A stretch of DNA of 13,978 nucleotides from Alphaproteobacteria bacterium (lineage in GTDB: Bacteria; Pseudomonadota; Alphaproteobacteria; JAAXGF01): assembly GCA_012267605.1 (NCBI GenBank), contig JAAXGF010000120.1:1-13978 (forward strand). The letters are read 5' to 3'. Positions 1 to 7,208 of the stretch are shown in pieces. The notes below the pieces were generated by a model. The model was not told the origin of the DNA. It did not search any database and worked only from the letters and a program-made list of their open reading frames with translations. Position 1 is the first letter of the stretch. Each line of letters opens with the position of its first letter. The position numbers and the translations under genes are program-made.

Positions 1-1
1 C

Positions 2-430
2 GGCGCGGTCGTGGATGTGGACCCCGAAGCCGGCGAGCTCACCGCGCGCTTCGAGGACCGCGATCTCGTCTACGGCTTCGGCGAGCTCGACGCGCTGGTG
101 CCGGCCTATGCCGCGACGGTGCACAAGAGCCAGGGCTCGGAATATCCGGCGGTGGTGATCCCGGTGCTGACGCAGCACTACGCGATGCTGAAGCGGAACC
201 TGCTTTATACCGGGGTCACGCGGGGCAAGCGGCTGGTGGTGCTGGTGGGCCAGAAGAAGGCGGTGGCCATCGCGGTGCGCAACGTCTCCGGACGGCGGCG
301 CTGGTCCAAGCTCGACGAGTGGCTCAATCATGCCCCGCGGGAGCGGCTCGCCGGCTCGCAAGACGGTCGGCACCGGGAATCGCCGCCGACAGAGATACGC
401 TCAAGTTGGATTTCAAACGATTCCCAATAG
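2..430 (+). CDS. RecD2-type DNA helicase, C-terminal part (5' truncated by window edge)
   Basis: This is the last ~142 codons of a superfamily 1 helicase; the frame is open from the window edge, so the start lies outside. The segment AATVHKSQGSEYPAVVIPV is the conserved late helicase motif of RecD/TraA-type enzymes (UvrD_C_2 domain). LLYTGVTRGKRLVVLVGQKK is the following motif, which contacts ATP and DNA. The family unwinds DNA 5' to 3' and occurs both as stand-alone RecD2 and fused to conjugative relaxases (TraA). Only the C-terminus is visible, so I cannot tell these apart. The conserved block ends near RRRWSKLDEWL (about position 330). The last ~33 codons look unconserved, and base composition falls from very GC-rich to mixed near 390, so the tail may have been acquired by read-through across a junction. 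Codon use is far more GC-biased than in every gene to the right. Confidence 0.8.
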   Translation, partial: GAVVDVDPEAGELTARFEDRDLVYGFGELDALVPAYAATVHKSQGSEYPAVVIPVLTQHYAMLKRNLLYTGVTRGKRLVVLVGQKKAVAIAVRNVSGRRRWSKLDEWLNHAPRERLAGSQDGRHRESPPTEIRSSWISNDSQ

Positions 431-440
431 ATTCCCAATA
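419..440. repeat. Tandem duplication of an 11-bp unit
   Basis: GATTCCCAATA occurs twice head to tail (419-429 and 430-440). The first copy contains the first two bases of the helicase TAG stop (428-430). It sits just past the drop in GC content and 68 bases before the tRNA fragment, so it may be part of a junction scar. No function is implied. Confidence 0.6.
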
Positions 441-506
441 TGCTAAATTGGCTTGTTTCCAGAAATGGCGAAGCCGTCAAAAACATCAATGTTTTCGGGG
501 GCTTCT

Positions 507-557
<51 letters not shown>

Positions 558-561
558 GTGT

Positions 562-771
562 TATACGCTCTATACCTATGGTGCCATCCAGGCTTGGGCG
601 CTTGCCGCCGAATCCGCTGGGACCACCGATGTCACGAAAGTCGTCGACGCTTTGAAATCAGGTAAATTTGACACGGTGCTCGGCAACATCGGCTTTGATG
701 AGAAGGGCGACGTAACCGCACCGGGCTATGTTTTCTACGAGTGGAAGAGCGGTACATACGATTATTTCTGA
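562..771 (+). pseudogene. C-terminal fragment of LivK-type branched-chain amino-acid-binding protein
   Basis: The frame reads YTLYTYGAIQAWALAAES and continues for about 69 codons to a TGA at 769-771, ending in YEWKSGTYDYF. This is the typical C-terminus of periplasmic leucine/isoleucine/valine-binding proteins (Peripla_BP_6 family), which normally have about 370 residues and feed an ABC importer. The frame has a TAG at 550-552, no start codon and no upstream LivK sequence, so roughly four fifths of the gene is missing. Homology starts within a few bases of the tRNA fragment. I found no livH, livM, livG or livF nearby. It is a dead remnant or, less likely, an assembly join. Its short length is why it would be missed by gene finders that require a start codon. 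Confidence 0.75.
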
Positions 772-812
772 GAGTGAGGGCTCAGAACTCTATGTATTCG
801 TGAGTCCCGTGC

Positions 813-838
813 GCGCCGTGGTTGTTATTCCACGGCGC
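813..838 (+). terminator. Hairpin between convergent livK fragment and ankyrin gene
   Basis: GCGCCGTGG (813-821) pairs perfectly with CCACGGCGC (830-838) around an 8-nt loop. On the plus strand it is followed after a few bases by TTTT (842-845), so it could end transcripts of the liv remnant. On the minus strand there is no U tract. The stop codon of the ankyrin gene (825-827) lies in the loop, so the hairpin is also the 3' end of that message. Confidence 0.5.
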
Positions 839-1568
839 CACTTTTCCGCAGCATTCGGACGACATCCGGGTGCTTGAATTCGATGGCAATTTTCAATGGT
901 GATCGACCTTGGCCGTCGCGTCGATTGACGTCGGCACCATTGTCGACGAGGAGGGATGCGACCCCAAGTCTGCCGTTGCGCGCGGCCATGAAAAGCGGTG
1001 ACATTCCAGCTGAATTCGCCAGGTCGATGGGTGACTTCTTGGAAATAAGGATCTCGGCGATGCTGTATCGTCCGTTCGCCGCCGCGACGTGAATGGGAAG
1101 GCCACCGTTATCGTTCGCCGCGGCAATGTCCGCGCCCTTTGCGATAAGCATTCTGACCATCTTGTGCTCGCCGGCGGCGGACGCCTCGTACAGGGCCGTT
1201 CTGCCGCCCATGTCCCTAGATTCGATATTGGCCTTATTTTCCAAGAGCAACTTCGCGATATTGTAGTCTCCGTTTTCCGCGGCCAAATGTAAGGGGGCGT
1301 TGCCGCGACCATTCTTAAATTCAATGTCTGCGCCCCGTTCAATGAGAAGTTTTGCCATGGCGACTCGGCCGTGTGCGGCGGCCCGATGAAGCATGGTTTC
1401 ACCGTTTTCGTCGGTCACGTTCACATCGCCGCCCTCGTCGAGATAACCCTCGATCAAATTGGTGGCGCCAGCCTGCGCGGCTTCGAATATCGTTATAGCG
1501 TAAACAGGTGATGCCAGCGCGATTCCAAGTGCTGCGGCCACCGTGGCCATGACCGGTTGCGTAGCCAT
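825..1568 (-). CDS. Secreted ankyrin-repeat protein
   Basis: The 247-residue product starts with a signal-peptide-like segment: short N-region, hydrophobic MATVAAALGIALA, then a likely signal peptidase I site after ASPVYA near residue 24. The mature part is almost entirely ankyrin repeats of about 33 residues. I count a degenerate first repeat, five clear ones (for example ETMLHRAAAHGRVAMAKLL and NAPLHLAAENGDYNIAKLL) and a shortened last one ending RKSGAVE. Ankyrin repeats bind proteins and have no catalytic role, so the partner is unknown; a periplasmic or exported location is predicted. No strong ribosome binding site precedes the ATG at 1568, and a second ATG six codons in (1550) would leave the signal intact. 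It lies convergent to the livK remnant and downstream of the SPOR gene on the same strand, with a 91-base gap. Confidence 0.85.
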   Translation of the reverse strand: MATQPVMATVAAALGIALASPVYAITIFEAAQAGATNLIEGYLDEGGDVNVTDENGETMLHRAAAHGRVAMAKLLIERGADIEFKNGRGNAPLHLAAENGDYNIAKLLLENKANIESRDMGGRTALYEASAAGEHKMVRMLIAKGADIAAANDNGGLPIHVAAANGRYSIAEILISKKSPIDLANSAGMSPLFMAARNGRLGVASLLVDNGADVNRRDGQGRSPLKIAIEFKHPDVVRMLRKSGAVE

Positions 1569-1598
1569 TACAGAAATCCATATGAATGTGAAAAGATT

Positions 1599-1627
1599 AA
1601 TCTAGCAGATTCCATCGCGTCACCCAA
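1599..1627 (-). promoter_or_regulatory. Possible promoter of the ankyrin gene
   Basis: On the minus strand TTGGGT (1627-1622) and TAGATT (1604-1599) are separated by 17 bases. They match the sigma-70 -35 and -10 boxes at 3 of 6 and 4 of 6 positions. Transcription would begin about 25 bases before the ATG. This is a weak match in a 91-base gap. Confidence 0.3.
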
Positions 1628-1659
1628 TCTGATCTATGGCGCCGATTTACCTGGCCGAA

Positions 1660-2394
1660 CTACGGGGCAACGACTAGGCAGTCCACCCCGCGTGTTTTTA
1701 GAGCTGCGCAAAGGGTCCGTGCCTTTGATTCTTTCTCTAGCGGGCCGGCCTGGATACGGAAAATCGAGCCGGCAGGCGAAGGGCGGTCGACCCTTTGAAA
1801 CCGAGCCTCAAGCCGATTCAAGAGTTCGCTGTGTTGGGCGCGCAGATTTTGCCACTGTTTTTTCGCCGACTCCGAGCTACCAAACGCTCCTAATTGGACT
1901 CGGTAAACATCGGCTTCGGTTGTTGACGACGGTGCGCTCGGCGTGGTGGCCGCTGGCATCGGCTTGGCCATCTGAGTTGGAGTGGACGTTGGCTTCTCCA
2001 CTGGCTCAGGCGGTGGCGCGACCGCTTTCGAGGGGAGTGAAGACTGTGAGGCCGGGCCGTCTAAGGGTTCTTCGGGCGGTGGGAGAAGCCGTTCAGGGGG
2101 GCGCGAATCAGCATCAGGCTCGATCACGTCGTAGACCAAGATTTCTTGATTGGGCACGCTGAGTCCACCAGGTTCGTCCGGCCGAACCTTAGTCGGCCCC
2201 TCTGCCGCCCGAACAAACGGCGGTTCGCCCGTCGAGTTTTGTCGGCCAGCAATGTAAGAGGCATACACCGCCAGTGCCGACGCGGCCAAGCATGCGATCG
2301 CGGTTGCCGCGACGAGAAGCCGCCGGTCCCTTAGGGGAAAGCGTTTTTGGGACGTCTGACCAACATCACCAAACAATTTCTCAAGTATGCTCAT
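1660..2394 (-). CDS. Membrane-anchored SPOR-domain protein
   Basis: The 244-residue product has a short cytoplasmic N-terminus with a basic stretch (KRFPLRDRRLL), one transmembrane helix at about residues 25-45, and a long Pro/Ser/Thr-rich linker, probably periplasmic. A C-terminal SPOR domain (about 162-244) begins YRVQLGAFGSSESAKKQW and ends GVDCLVVAP. SPOR domains bind glycan strands lacking stem peptides, which are enriched at the division septum, so a septal or cell-wall role is likely; the linker spans the periplasm. I chose the ATG at 2394 because GAGGA lies 7 bases upstream; an in-frame start at 2421 lacks such a site. It follows argS after 130 bases on the same strand, a placement I know from other alphaproteobacteria. 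It is related in design to FtsN or DedD but I do not assign either name. Confidence 0.85.
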   Translation of the reverse strand: MSILEKLFGDVGQTSQKRFPLRDRRLLVAATAIACLAASALAVYASYIAGRQNSTGEPPFVRAAEGPTKVRPDEPGGLSVPNQEILVYDVIEPDADSRPPERLLPPPEEPLDGPASQSSLPSKAVAPPPEPVEKPTSTPTQMAKPMPAATTPSAPSSTTEADVYRVQLGAFGSSESAKKQWQNLRAQHSELLNRLEARFQRVDRPSPAGSIFRIQAGPLEKESKARTLCAALKTRGVDCLVVAP

Positions 2395-2524
2395 AACGCG
2401 TTCCTCGGAGTGCCATACCATGTAAATGGACGTATGCTACGATCAATGGCAAGGCAGGCGATCGTGCAACTATTTTAAAACAATTCATCCAAAATTTATT
2501 AGGGAGTGCATCGAACTCATTAGG

Positions 2525-4276
2525 CTACCGCATTTCATCGACAGGTTCGACGCCGAATATTCGTAAGCCGGAGGCAATTGTGAACCCGACAGCGCGAACG
2601 AGAGCGAGGCGCGCCAAGCTCAACGACGGGTTTTCCGCAACGATAAATCTTAAGCTTGGGCTCTCGTTACCCTTGTTCCACTGGGCATGGAATTCTGCTG
2701 CGAGTTCGGACAGGAAAAACGCCAGGCGATGTGGCTCATGGGCTTGGGCTGCGGTTTCGACGGATTGTGGCCACGCGGCCAAGGTTTTGATTAAGGCAAG
2801 CTCGCCTGGGTCGGTCAAACACGTCAAGTCCGATTTGGCAAGTGCCTCCGCCGTCAAATCCACATCGTCAAACGCCGCCCGCGCGTTTCGTAATGCAGAA
2901 CACGATCGTGCGTGCGCGTACTGAACATAGAAAACAGGATTGTCCTTGGACTGCTCCATGACCTTCGAAAGGTCAAAATCCAAGGGTGCATCGTTTCGTC
3001 GTGTCAACATGATGAAGCGAAGGACGTCTTTGCCCACTTCGTCCAAGACTTCACGTAGAGTGACGAAGGTACCTGCACGTTTTGACATCTTAACTGGAAC
3101 GCCGTCTCTGGTCACCCGGACGAGCTGACACAATTTGACGTCCAGTGCCACGTCGCCGTCCGTCAATGCCTCCACAACGGCAGACATCCGCTTGACGTAA
3201 CCACCATGGTCAGCGCCCCATACGTCGATCAATTCGCTGTAGCCGCGAGAAATCTTGTCGTGATGGTAGGCGATATCGCTGGCGAAATAGGTCCATGTGC
3301 CGTCCGATTTTGTAACTGGACGATCCACGTCGTCGCCAAAATTTTTGGAAAGAAAGAGAGTCTGTTTTCGTGGTAGCCAATTTTCAGGTCGCTTGCCTTT
3401 CGGTGGTTCCAAAATACCTTCGGCGACACAACCCTTTTTCCTCAATGCGTCGATCACACTTGCCACCGTCCCGTCACGATGGAGATCACGTTCGTGAACG
3501 AAATGATCGAATCTTATTCCCAGGTCCCCGAGATCTTTCCTAATTTCCGCCAACATACGTTCTGAACCTCGGCGGCCGAAGGATTCGATCCGCGTTTCTC
3601 GGGGCGCATCCAACCATTTGTCACCATCTCGGGCAAACTGTTCGGCAGTTTCGTTGAGATATTCTCCCGGATAAAGGCCCTCGGGTAATTCGCCTGGGTT
3701 GTCGCCGCGGAGCGCTCGGTACCGGTGATAAATGGAATCGGCTAGTGCAACGATTTGCGCGCCAGCGTCGTTGACGTAATACTCGCGTGTAACCTCGTAG
3801 CCTACTTTCTCCAAGAGTGCGGCAAGGGCGTCGCCAAAAACACCGCCGCGCGCGTGGCCGATGTGAAGCGGACCTGTGGGATTGGCCGAGACATACTCGA
3901 CATTGACCCTTTGACCCTGACCGATACCACTTTCGCCGTAGGTATCACCCGCGTTCAGTACGTCGGCCAAGCGGGCTCGCCAAAACGAATCTGACAACCG
4001 GATATTGATAAAACCGGGTCCGGCGACATCCGTTCTGGTGACAGATTCGTGGCGGGCCAATTCTGTAACGATTCGCTCAGCGATGTGGCGCGGCGGTGCG
4101 CCTGCGAGACGGGAAACCGCGAGCGCCACGTTGGTTGAGATATCTCCTCGCCTAGGGTCTTTCGGCGCTTCAACAGTGAACGGTTGCGCATCAAGGTCCT
4201 CGGACAGTCCGCCCCGCCGCGATACTTCGGCTAGACTCTCGGCGACGATTTTCTTGAACTCATGAAAAACGTTCAT
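2525..4276 (-). CDS. argS: Arginyl-tRNA synthetase
   Basis: This cytoplasmic class I synthetase charges tRNA-Arg with arginine using ATP. The 583 residues match the usual family length. The N-terminal Add1 domain occupies about residues 1-90. The catalytic core contains the HIGH signature at 138-141 (ANPTGPLHIGHARGG) and the KMSK signature at 396-399 (VKMSKRAGTF). The C-terminal DALR anticodon-binding helical domain runs from about 460 to the end. Nothing essential is missing. The ATG at 4276 gives the expected N-terminus (MNVFHEFKKIVAESL), though no strong ribosome binding site precedes it. It lies 137 bases downstream of the dGTPase gene and upstream of the SPOR gene, all on the minus strand, and may be cotranscribed with them. 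Confidence 0.97.
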   Translation of the reverse strand: MNVFHEFKKIVAESLAEVSRRGGLSEDLDAQPFTVEAPKDPRRGDISTNVALAVSRLAGAPPRHIAERIVTELARHESVTRTDVAGPGFINIRLSDSFWRARLADVLNAGDTYGESGIGQGQRVNVEYVSANPTGPLHIGHARGGVFGDALAALLEKVGYEVTREYYVNDAGAQIVALADSIYHRYRALRGDNPGELPEGLYPGEYLNETAEQFARDGDKWLDAPRETRIESFGRRGSERMLAEIRKDLGDLGIRFDHFVHERDLHRDGTVASVIDALRKKGCVAEGILEPPKGKRPENWLPRKQTLFLSKNFGDDVDRPVTKSDGTWTYFASDIAYHHDKISRGYSELIDVWGADHGGYVKRMSAVVEALTDGDVALDVKLCQLVRVTRDGVPVKMSKRAGTFVTLREVLDEVGKDVLRFIMLTRRNDAPLDFDLSKVMEQSKDNPVFYVQYAHARSCSALRNARAAFDDVDLTAEALAKSDLTCLTDPGELALIKTLAAWPQSVETAAQAHEPHRLAFFLSELAAEFHAQWNKGNESPSLRFIVAENPSLSLARLALVRAVGFTIASGLRIFGVEPVDEMR

Positions 4277-4413
4277 TTGCGTGGGACTAGAAATTTTTCA
4301 TCGCACGGACCGCGGTAAATCGGCACCCCTTGGCTCCACCAAAAGATCATTCGCTGGGTCGGGGATTGTGCCGGGGGTCAGCGCGAGGCGTGTTGCCATG
4401 GGAGACGGGCGAC

Positions 4414-5649
4414 CTAAGGTGCAGCAAAAAGATCCGGTGTATCCGGAAAGAACCGCGCATGGGCAGCGATCGCATACCGATCAGTCATGCCAGCAATGTA
4501 ATCGGAAGCAACTCTTGCCGCACTGTTCGTGGAATTAATTTTTTGACGCCACACATCAGGCAACTGCCTCGGATCGTCGTGGAAGACGCGGAAAAGGTTT
4601 CCAACGATTCGGCGCGCGCCTTCGGCGACGCGGGTAACTCTATGATGGCGATACATTCGTGTCCGTAAGAACGCCTTTAAGGCTCGCTGCGCGTTTTCCA
4701 AGGGTTCAGAGAACGCGACGGCGGGGTGTCCCAGCCGGCGTATATCGTCAGCGCTGCACGGATTGGCGTGTTTCAGGCGCCGGCGTGTTTCGTCAAGCAC
4801 GTCGTTGATCATTAGGCTGATCAGGCGCCGCACGGATTCATGAGTCAGCCTGGTTTCATCCAACCCTGGGTGATGATCTGCTACGTCCGTGAATACCCGG
4901 CCCACGACAGGTAGTTCGGCGAGATCGTCTATGGAAAAAAGATGGGCGCGGAGTCCGTCGTCGATGTCGTGATTGTTATAAGCGATATCGTCACTCAATG
5001 CGGCGACCTGAGCTTCGGCCCCTGCATAGCTCTCGAGTTCCAAATTTTGGCAAGCAGTGTGTGTGCGTACCGCTTCAAACATGGCGTCGGAGTCCGACGC
5101 TATTGGCCCGTTATGTTTCACAATTCCTTCCAAGGTTTCCCAGGTGAGGTTTAGGCCATCGAAGTTGGCATATCGCGCTTCCAATTTGGTTAGAAGTCTC
5201 AGGGTTTGAGCATTGTGGTCAAATCCACCGAATGGTCTCATTGACATGGCCAATGCTTCTTCACCTGCATGGCCAAATGGGGGGTGGCCGAGATCGTGGG
5301 CGAGGGCCAGCACTTCTGAAAGATCCTCGTCCAGGCCGAGGGTACGGCTTATGGAGCGCGCGATTTGTGAAACTTCGATGCTGTGAGTTAGGCGTGTCCG
5401 ATAATGATCGCCCTCGTGGTATACGAAGACTTGTGTCTTGTGCATGAGGCGACGAAAAGCCGTAGAGTGTATGATTCGATCACGGTCACGTTGAAAGGCT
5501 GTTCGGGTAGGACTCTCTGATTCCGGATACAGACGGCCACGACTGGAATTCGGGTTACAGGCGTAGCGGGCACGCTCGCAGCTTCGGTGTTCGCGCCCCA
5601 CAACCGGAGGAACCCGATCGCCAACCGATTTTTGCTGGACGATTGACAT
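4414..5649 (-). CDS. dgt: dGTPase-like HD-domain triphosphohydrolase
   Basis: Enzymes of this family convert dGTP and other dNTPs to the deoxynucleoside plus triphosphate, adjusting dNTP pools. The 411-residue product carries the HD metal site: His89 in RLTHSIEVSQIA, His118-Asp119 in ALAHDLGHPPFGHAGE, and Asp in LSDDIAYNNHDIDDG (about 220). The N-terminal block SPTRTAFQRDRDRIIHST is also typical. Length fits the shorter dGTPase-like group common in alphaproteobacteria rather than the ~500-residue E. coli Dgt. The frame stays open for 90 more codons upstream, but that part runs antisense through the Fe-S carrier gene and looks unlike the family, so I start at the ATG at 5649. No clear ribosome binding site precedes it; a possible promoter would leave only a ~5-base leader. 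Transcription is divergent from the Fe-S gene. Confidence 0.93.
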   Translation of the reverse strand: MSIVQQKSVGDRVPPVVGREHRSCERARYACNPNSSRGRLYPESESPTRTAFQRDRDRIIHSTAFRRLMHKTQVFVYHEGDHYRTRLTHSIEVSQIARSISRTLGLDEDLSEVLALAHDLGHPPFGHAGEEALAMSMRPFGGFDHNAQTLRLLTKLEARYANFDGLNLTWETLEGIVKHNGPIASDSDAMFEAVRTHTACQNLELESYAGAEAQVAALSDDIAYNNHDIDDGLRAHLFSIDDLAELPVVGRVFTDVADHHPGLDETRLTHESVRRLISLMINDVLDETRRRLKHANPCSADDIRRLGHPAVAFSEPLENAQRALKAFLRTRMYRHHRVTRVAEGARRIVGNLFRVFHDDPRQLPDVWRQKINSTNSAARVASDYIAGMTDRYAIAAHARFFPDTPDLFAAP

Positions 5650-5670
5650 ATCTTGGCGATGACATACATA
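5643..5670 (+). promoter_or_regulatory. Possible promoter of the Fe-S carrier gene
   Basis: TTGACA (5643-5648) is a perfect -35 box. TACATA (5665-5670) is a weak -10 box 16 bases further on. Transcription would start near 5677, which argues that the real start codon of the Fe-S carrier lies beyond this point. The -35 box overlaps the first codons of dgt on the other strand. Confidence 0.4.
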
Positions 5671-5688
5671 GGAATGCGGCGAAGTCAA
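5661..5688 (-). promoter_or_regulatory. Possible promoter of dgt, overlapping the opposing one
   Basis: On the minus strand TTGACT (5688-5683) is a 5-of-6 -35 match and TATGTC (5666-5661) a weak -10 box 16 bases on. Transcription would start only a few bases before the dgt ATG at 5649. The -10 boxes of the two opposing promoters share bases. Confidence 0.35.
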
Positions 5689-5724
5689 CGATCCCTCAGG
5701 CCAGATTTCGAATGTGAGGTGAAA

Positions 5725-6072
5725 TTGATAGCGACGACGCAAGGTGCCACCATTACCTTGACACAACGCGCGGCACGCCGGATCGCGTTCGTGCTCAAGA
5801 AAGAAACCAACGAAAACCTTCGGCTCCGTGTGGCCGTATCCGGGGGTGGTTGCTCCGGATTTCAATATGGTTTTACCCTCGACGACGTTTTGGCCGACGA
5901 TGATCAGGTGATCGAACACGATGGTGCGGTCGTGGTAATCGATGAAATATCACTCGGTTATATCGCTGGTGCGGAGCTTGATTGGGCCGAGTCGTTGGAA
6001 GGATCCCGATTTACCCTTGGAAATCCGAACGCCACCGCCTCGTGCAGCTGCGGTAGTTCATTTGCTATTTGA
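5725..6072 (+). CDS. A-type iron-sulfur carrier (IscA/ErpA/HesB family)
   Basis: Family members carry Fe-S clusters to apoproteins in the cytoplasm. The three ligand cysteines are present: one in VSGGGCSGFQYGF and two in SCSCGSSFAI at the C-terminus. With the start chosen here the product has 115 residues, normal for the family, and the domain begins at ITLTQRAARRI. I chose TTG at 5725 because GAGG lies 5 bases upstream and because the putative promoter would start transcription near 5677. GTG at 5719, ATG at 5674 and TTG at 5653 are in-frame alternatives, so the N-terminus is uncertain. It could be ErpA or IscA; no isc or suf genes lie nearby, which leans to ErpA but does not decide it. It is divergent from dgt and 100 bases before xthA. 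Confidence 0.9.
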   Translation: MIATTQGATITLTQRAARRIAFVLKKETNENLRLRVAVSGGGCSGFQYGFTLDDVLADDDQVIEHDGAVVVIDEISLGYIAGAELDWAESLEGSRFTLGNPNATASCSCGSSFAI

Positions 6073-6172
6073 TGACACTACCGCATCAGCCTCGTCCAGC
6101 GAATGGGCGGATTGGAGTGGGAGCAGGTGGTGCGAACCTCGTCACCAACTATAAGATTAATAGGTCGCAACA

Positions 6173-6994
6173 GTGAAAGTTGCGACGTGGAACGTCAATT
6201 CGATTAAGGCGCGGTTGCCCAACGTCCTTGACTGGTTGCGTGAGGCAGCGCCTGACATTTTGCTGCTGCAGGAAACCAAGACGATTACTGAGGATTTTCC
6301 CTATCTGGAATTTGTTGACATAGGTTACACGGTCGCGGCGCACGGGCAGAAATCCTATAACGGGGTTGCTATCGTTTCCAATCGTCCCATCGAAGTTGTT
6401 GCTACCGGATTACCTGGCGACGATGACGATGAACAGGCCCGTTACATTGAGGCATGGGTCGACGGGGTCCGCGTAGCGTCGATCTATTTACCGAATGGCA
6501 ACCCGGTCGATTCCGAAAAGTTCTACTACAAATTGGCGTGGATGGAACGGCTATTCCTTCGTGCCCGTGAGTTGCTCGCCAACGAAGAAGTCATTGTGCT
6601 GGGAGGCGATTATAATGTTTGCCCCACCGATGGCGACGTGTATGACCCGGATTCGTGGCAAGGAGACGCCCTGTGTCGACCAGAATCACGGGCTGCATAT
6701 CGCAAGATAATTCACCTTGGCTATACTGACGCCTTCCGAGTCTTCCATGGCGAGTTGGGACGTTACAGCTACTGGGATTATCAAGGTGGGGCATGGCATC
6801 AGGACAACGGCTTACGGATTGATCATTTGCTGCTTTCACCCCAGGCTGCGGACAGGCTGGAAACATGCGACATCGACAAGAAGCCGCGCGGCAAGCCCAA
6901 GGCATCCGATCACACGCCCGTATGGTGTTCTATACTAGAAAAACCCGATTTCGGCGGTTGGACCTCAGTCGCTGGAAACGCAAAATCAAAATAG
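6173..6994 (+). CDS. xthA: Exodeoxyribonuclease III
   Basis: This enzyme cuts DNA at abasic sites and degrades 3' ends in base-excision repair. The 273-residue product has the exonuclease-endonuclease-phosphatase fold with all key motifs: WNVNS near residue 6, the metal ligand Glu34 in LLLQETK, YLPNGN (about 105), GGDYNVCPTD with Asp146 and Asn148, RIDHLLLS (about 215), and SDHTPVW with the catalytic Asp246-His247. Length matches E. coli ExoIII (268). The start is a GTG at 6173 with TAGG about 8 bases upstream; it yields the expected N-terminus MKVATWNVNSIKARL. It lies 100 bases after the Fe-S carrier gene on the same strand and may share its transcript. Confidence 0.96.
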   Translation: MKVATWNVNSIKARLPNVLDWLREAAPDILLLQETKTITEDFPYLEFVDIGYTVAAHGQKSYNGVAIVSNRPIEVVATGLPGDDDDEQARYIEAWVDGVRVASIYLPNGNPVDSEKFYYKLAWMERLFLRARELLANEEVIVLGGDYNVCPTDGDVYDPDSWQGDALCRPESRAAYRKIIHLGYTDAFRVFHGELGRYSYWDYQGGAWHQDNGLRIDHLLLSPQAADRLETCDIDKKPRGKPKASDHTPVWCSILEKPDFGGWTSVAGNAKSK

Positions 6995-7077
6995 TCGCGA
7001 ATTTCGTCAACCAATATTTACCGGGAACGAAAAGTCGCGGGTAGACTGGCGTATTCAGTTGGCCTAGACTTCATAGG

Positions 7078-7115
7078 TTTTTCGAAAAAGACAATTATAA
7101 CGGCCTTTTCGAAAA
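7078..7115. promoter_or_regulatory. Two TTTTCGAAAA palindromes around a -10-like box
   Basis: TTTTTCGAAAAA (7078-7089) and TTTTCGAAAA (7106-7115) are perfect palindromes with centres 27 bases apart. TATAAC (7096-7101), a 5-of-6 match to a -10 box, lies between them, without a good -35 box. The pair sits 94-131 bases before the carboxypeptidase start and could be operator sites. No regulator is known to me for this site, so this is inference from symmetry and position. Confidence 0.35.
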
Positions 7116-7208
7116 TTCGCGGGGCGAGCGGGGACAGGTGTACGGCGGGCGCGATTGTGCCCGATAGCACGGGCACCAACGATACCTGTTTTGGTTGTTT
7201 CGGGGGTT

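Noticed and set aside
1557..2162. 201-codon plus-strand open frame over the SPOR gene
   Set aside because: It is antisense to a gene with a clear SPOR domain, transmembrane helix and ribosome binding site, and is rich in Arg and Pro as expected for a shadow.
5650..5919. 90-codon N-terminal extension of the dGTPase
   Set aside because: It lies antisense to the Fe-S carrier gene, has no resemblance to the family, and the ATG at 5649 gives the normal length.
6993..7040. Imperfect inverted repeat after xthA as a terminator
   Set aside because: The arms (CGCGAATTTCGT and ACGAAAAGTCGCG) pair only with mismatches over a 23-base loop, and no T tract follows.
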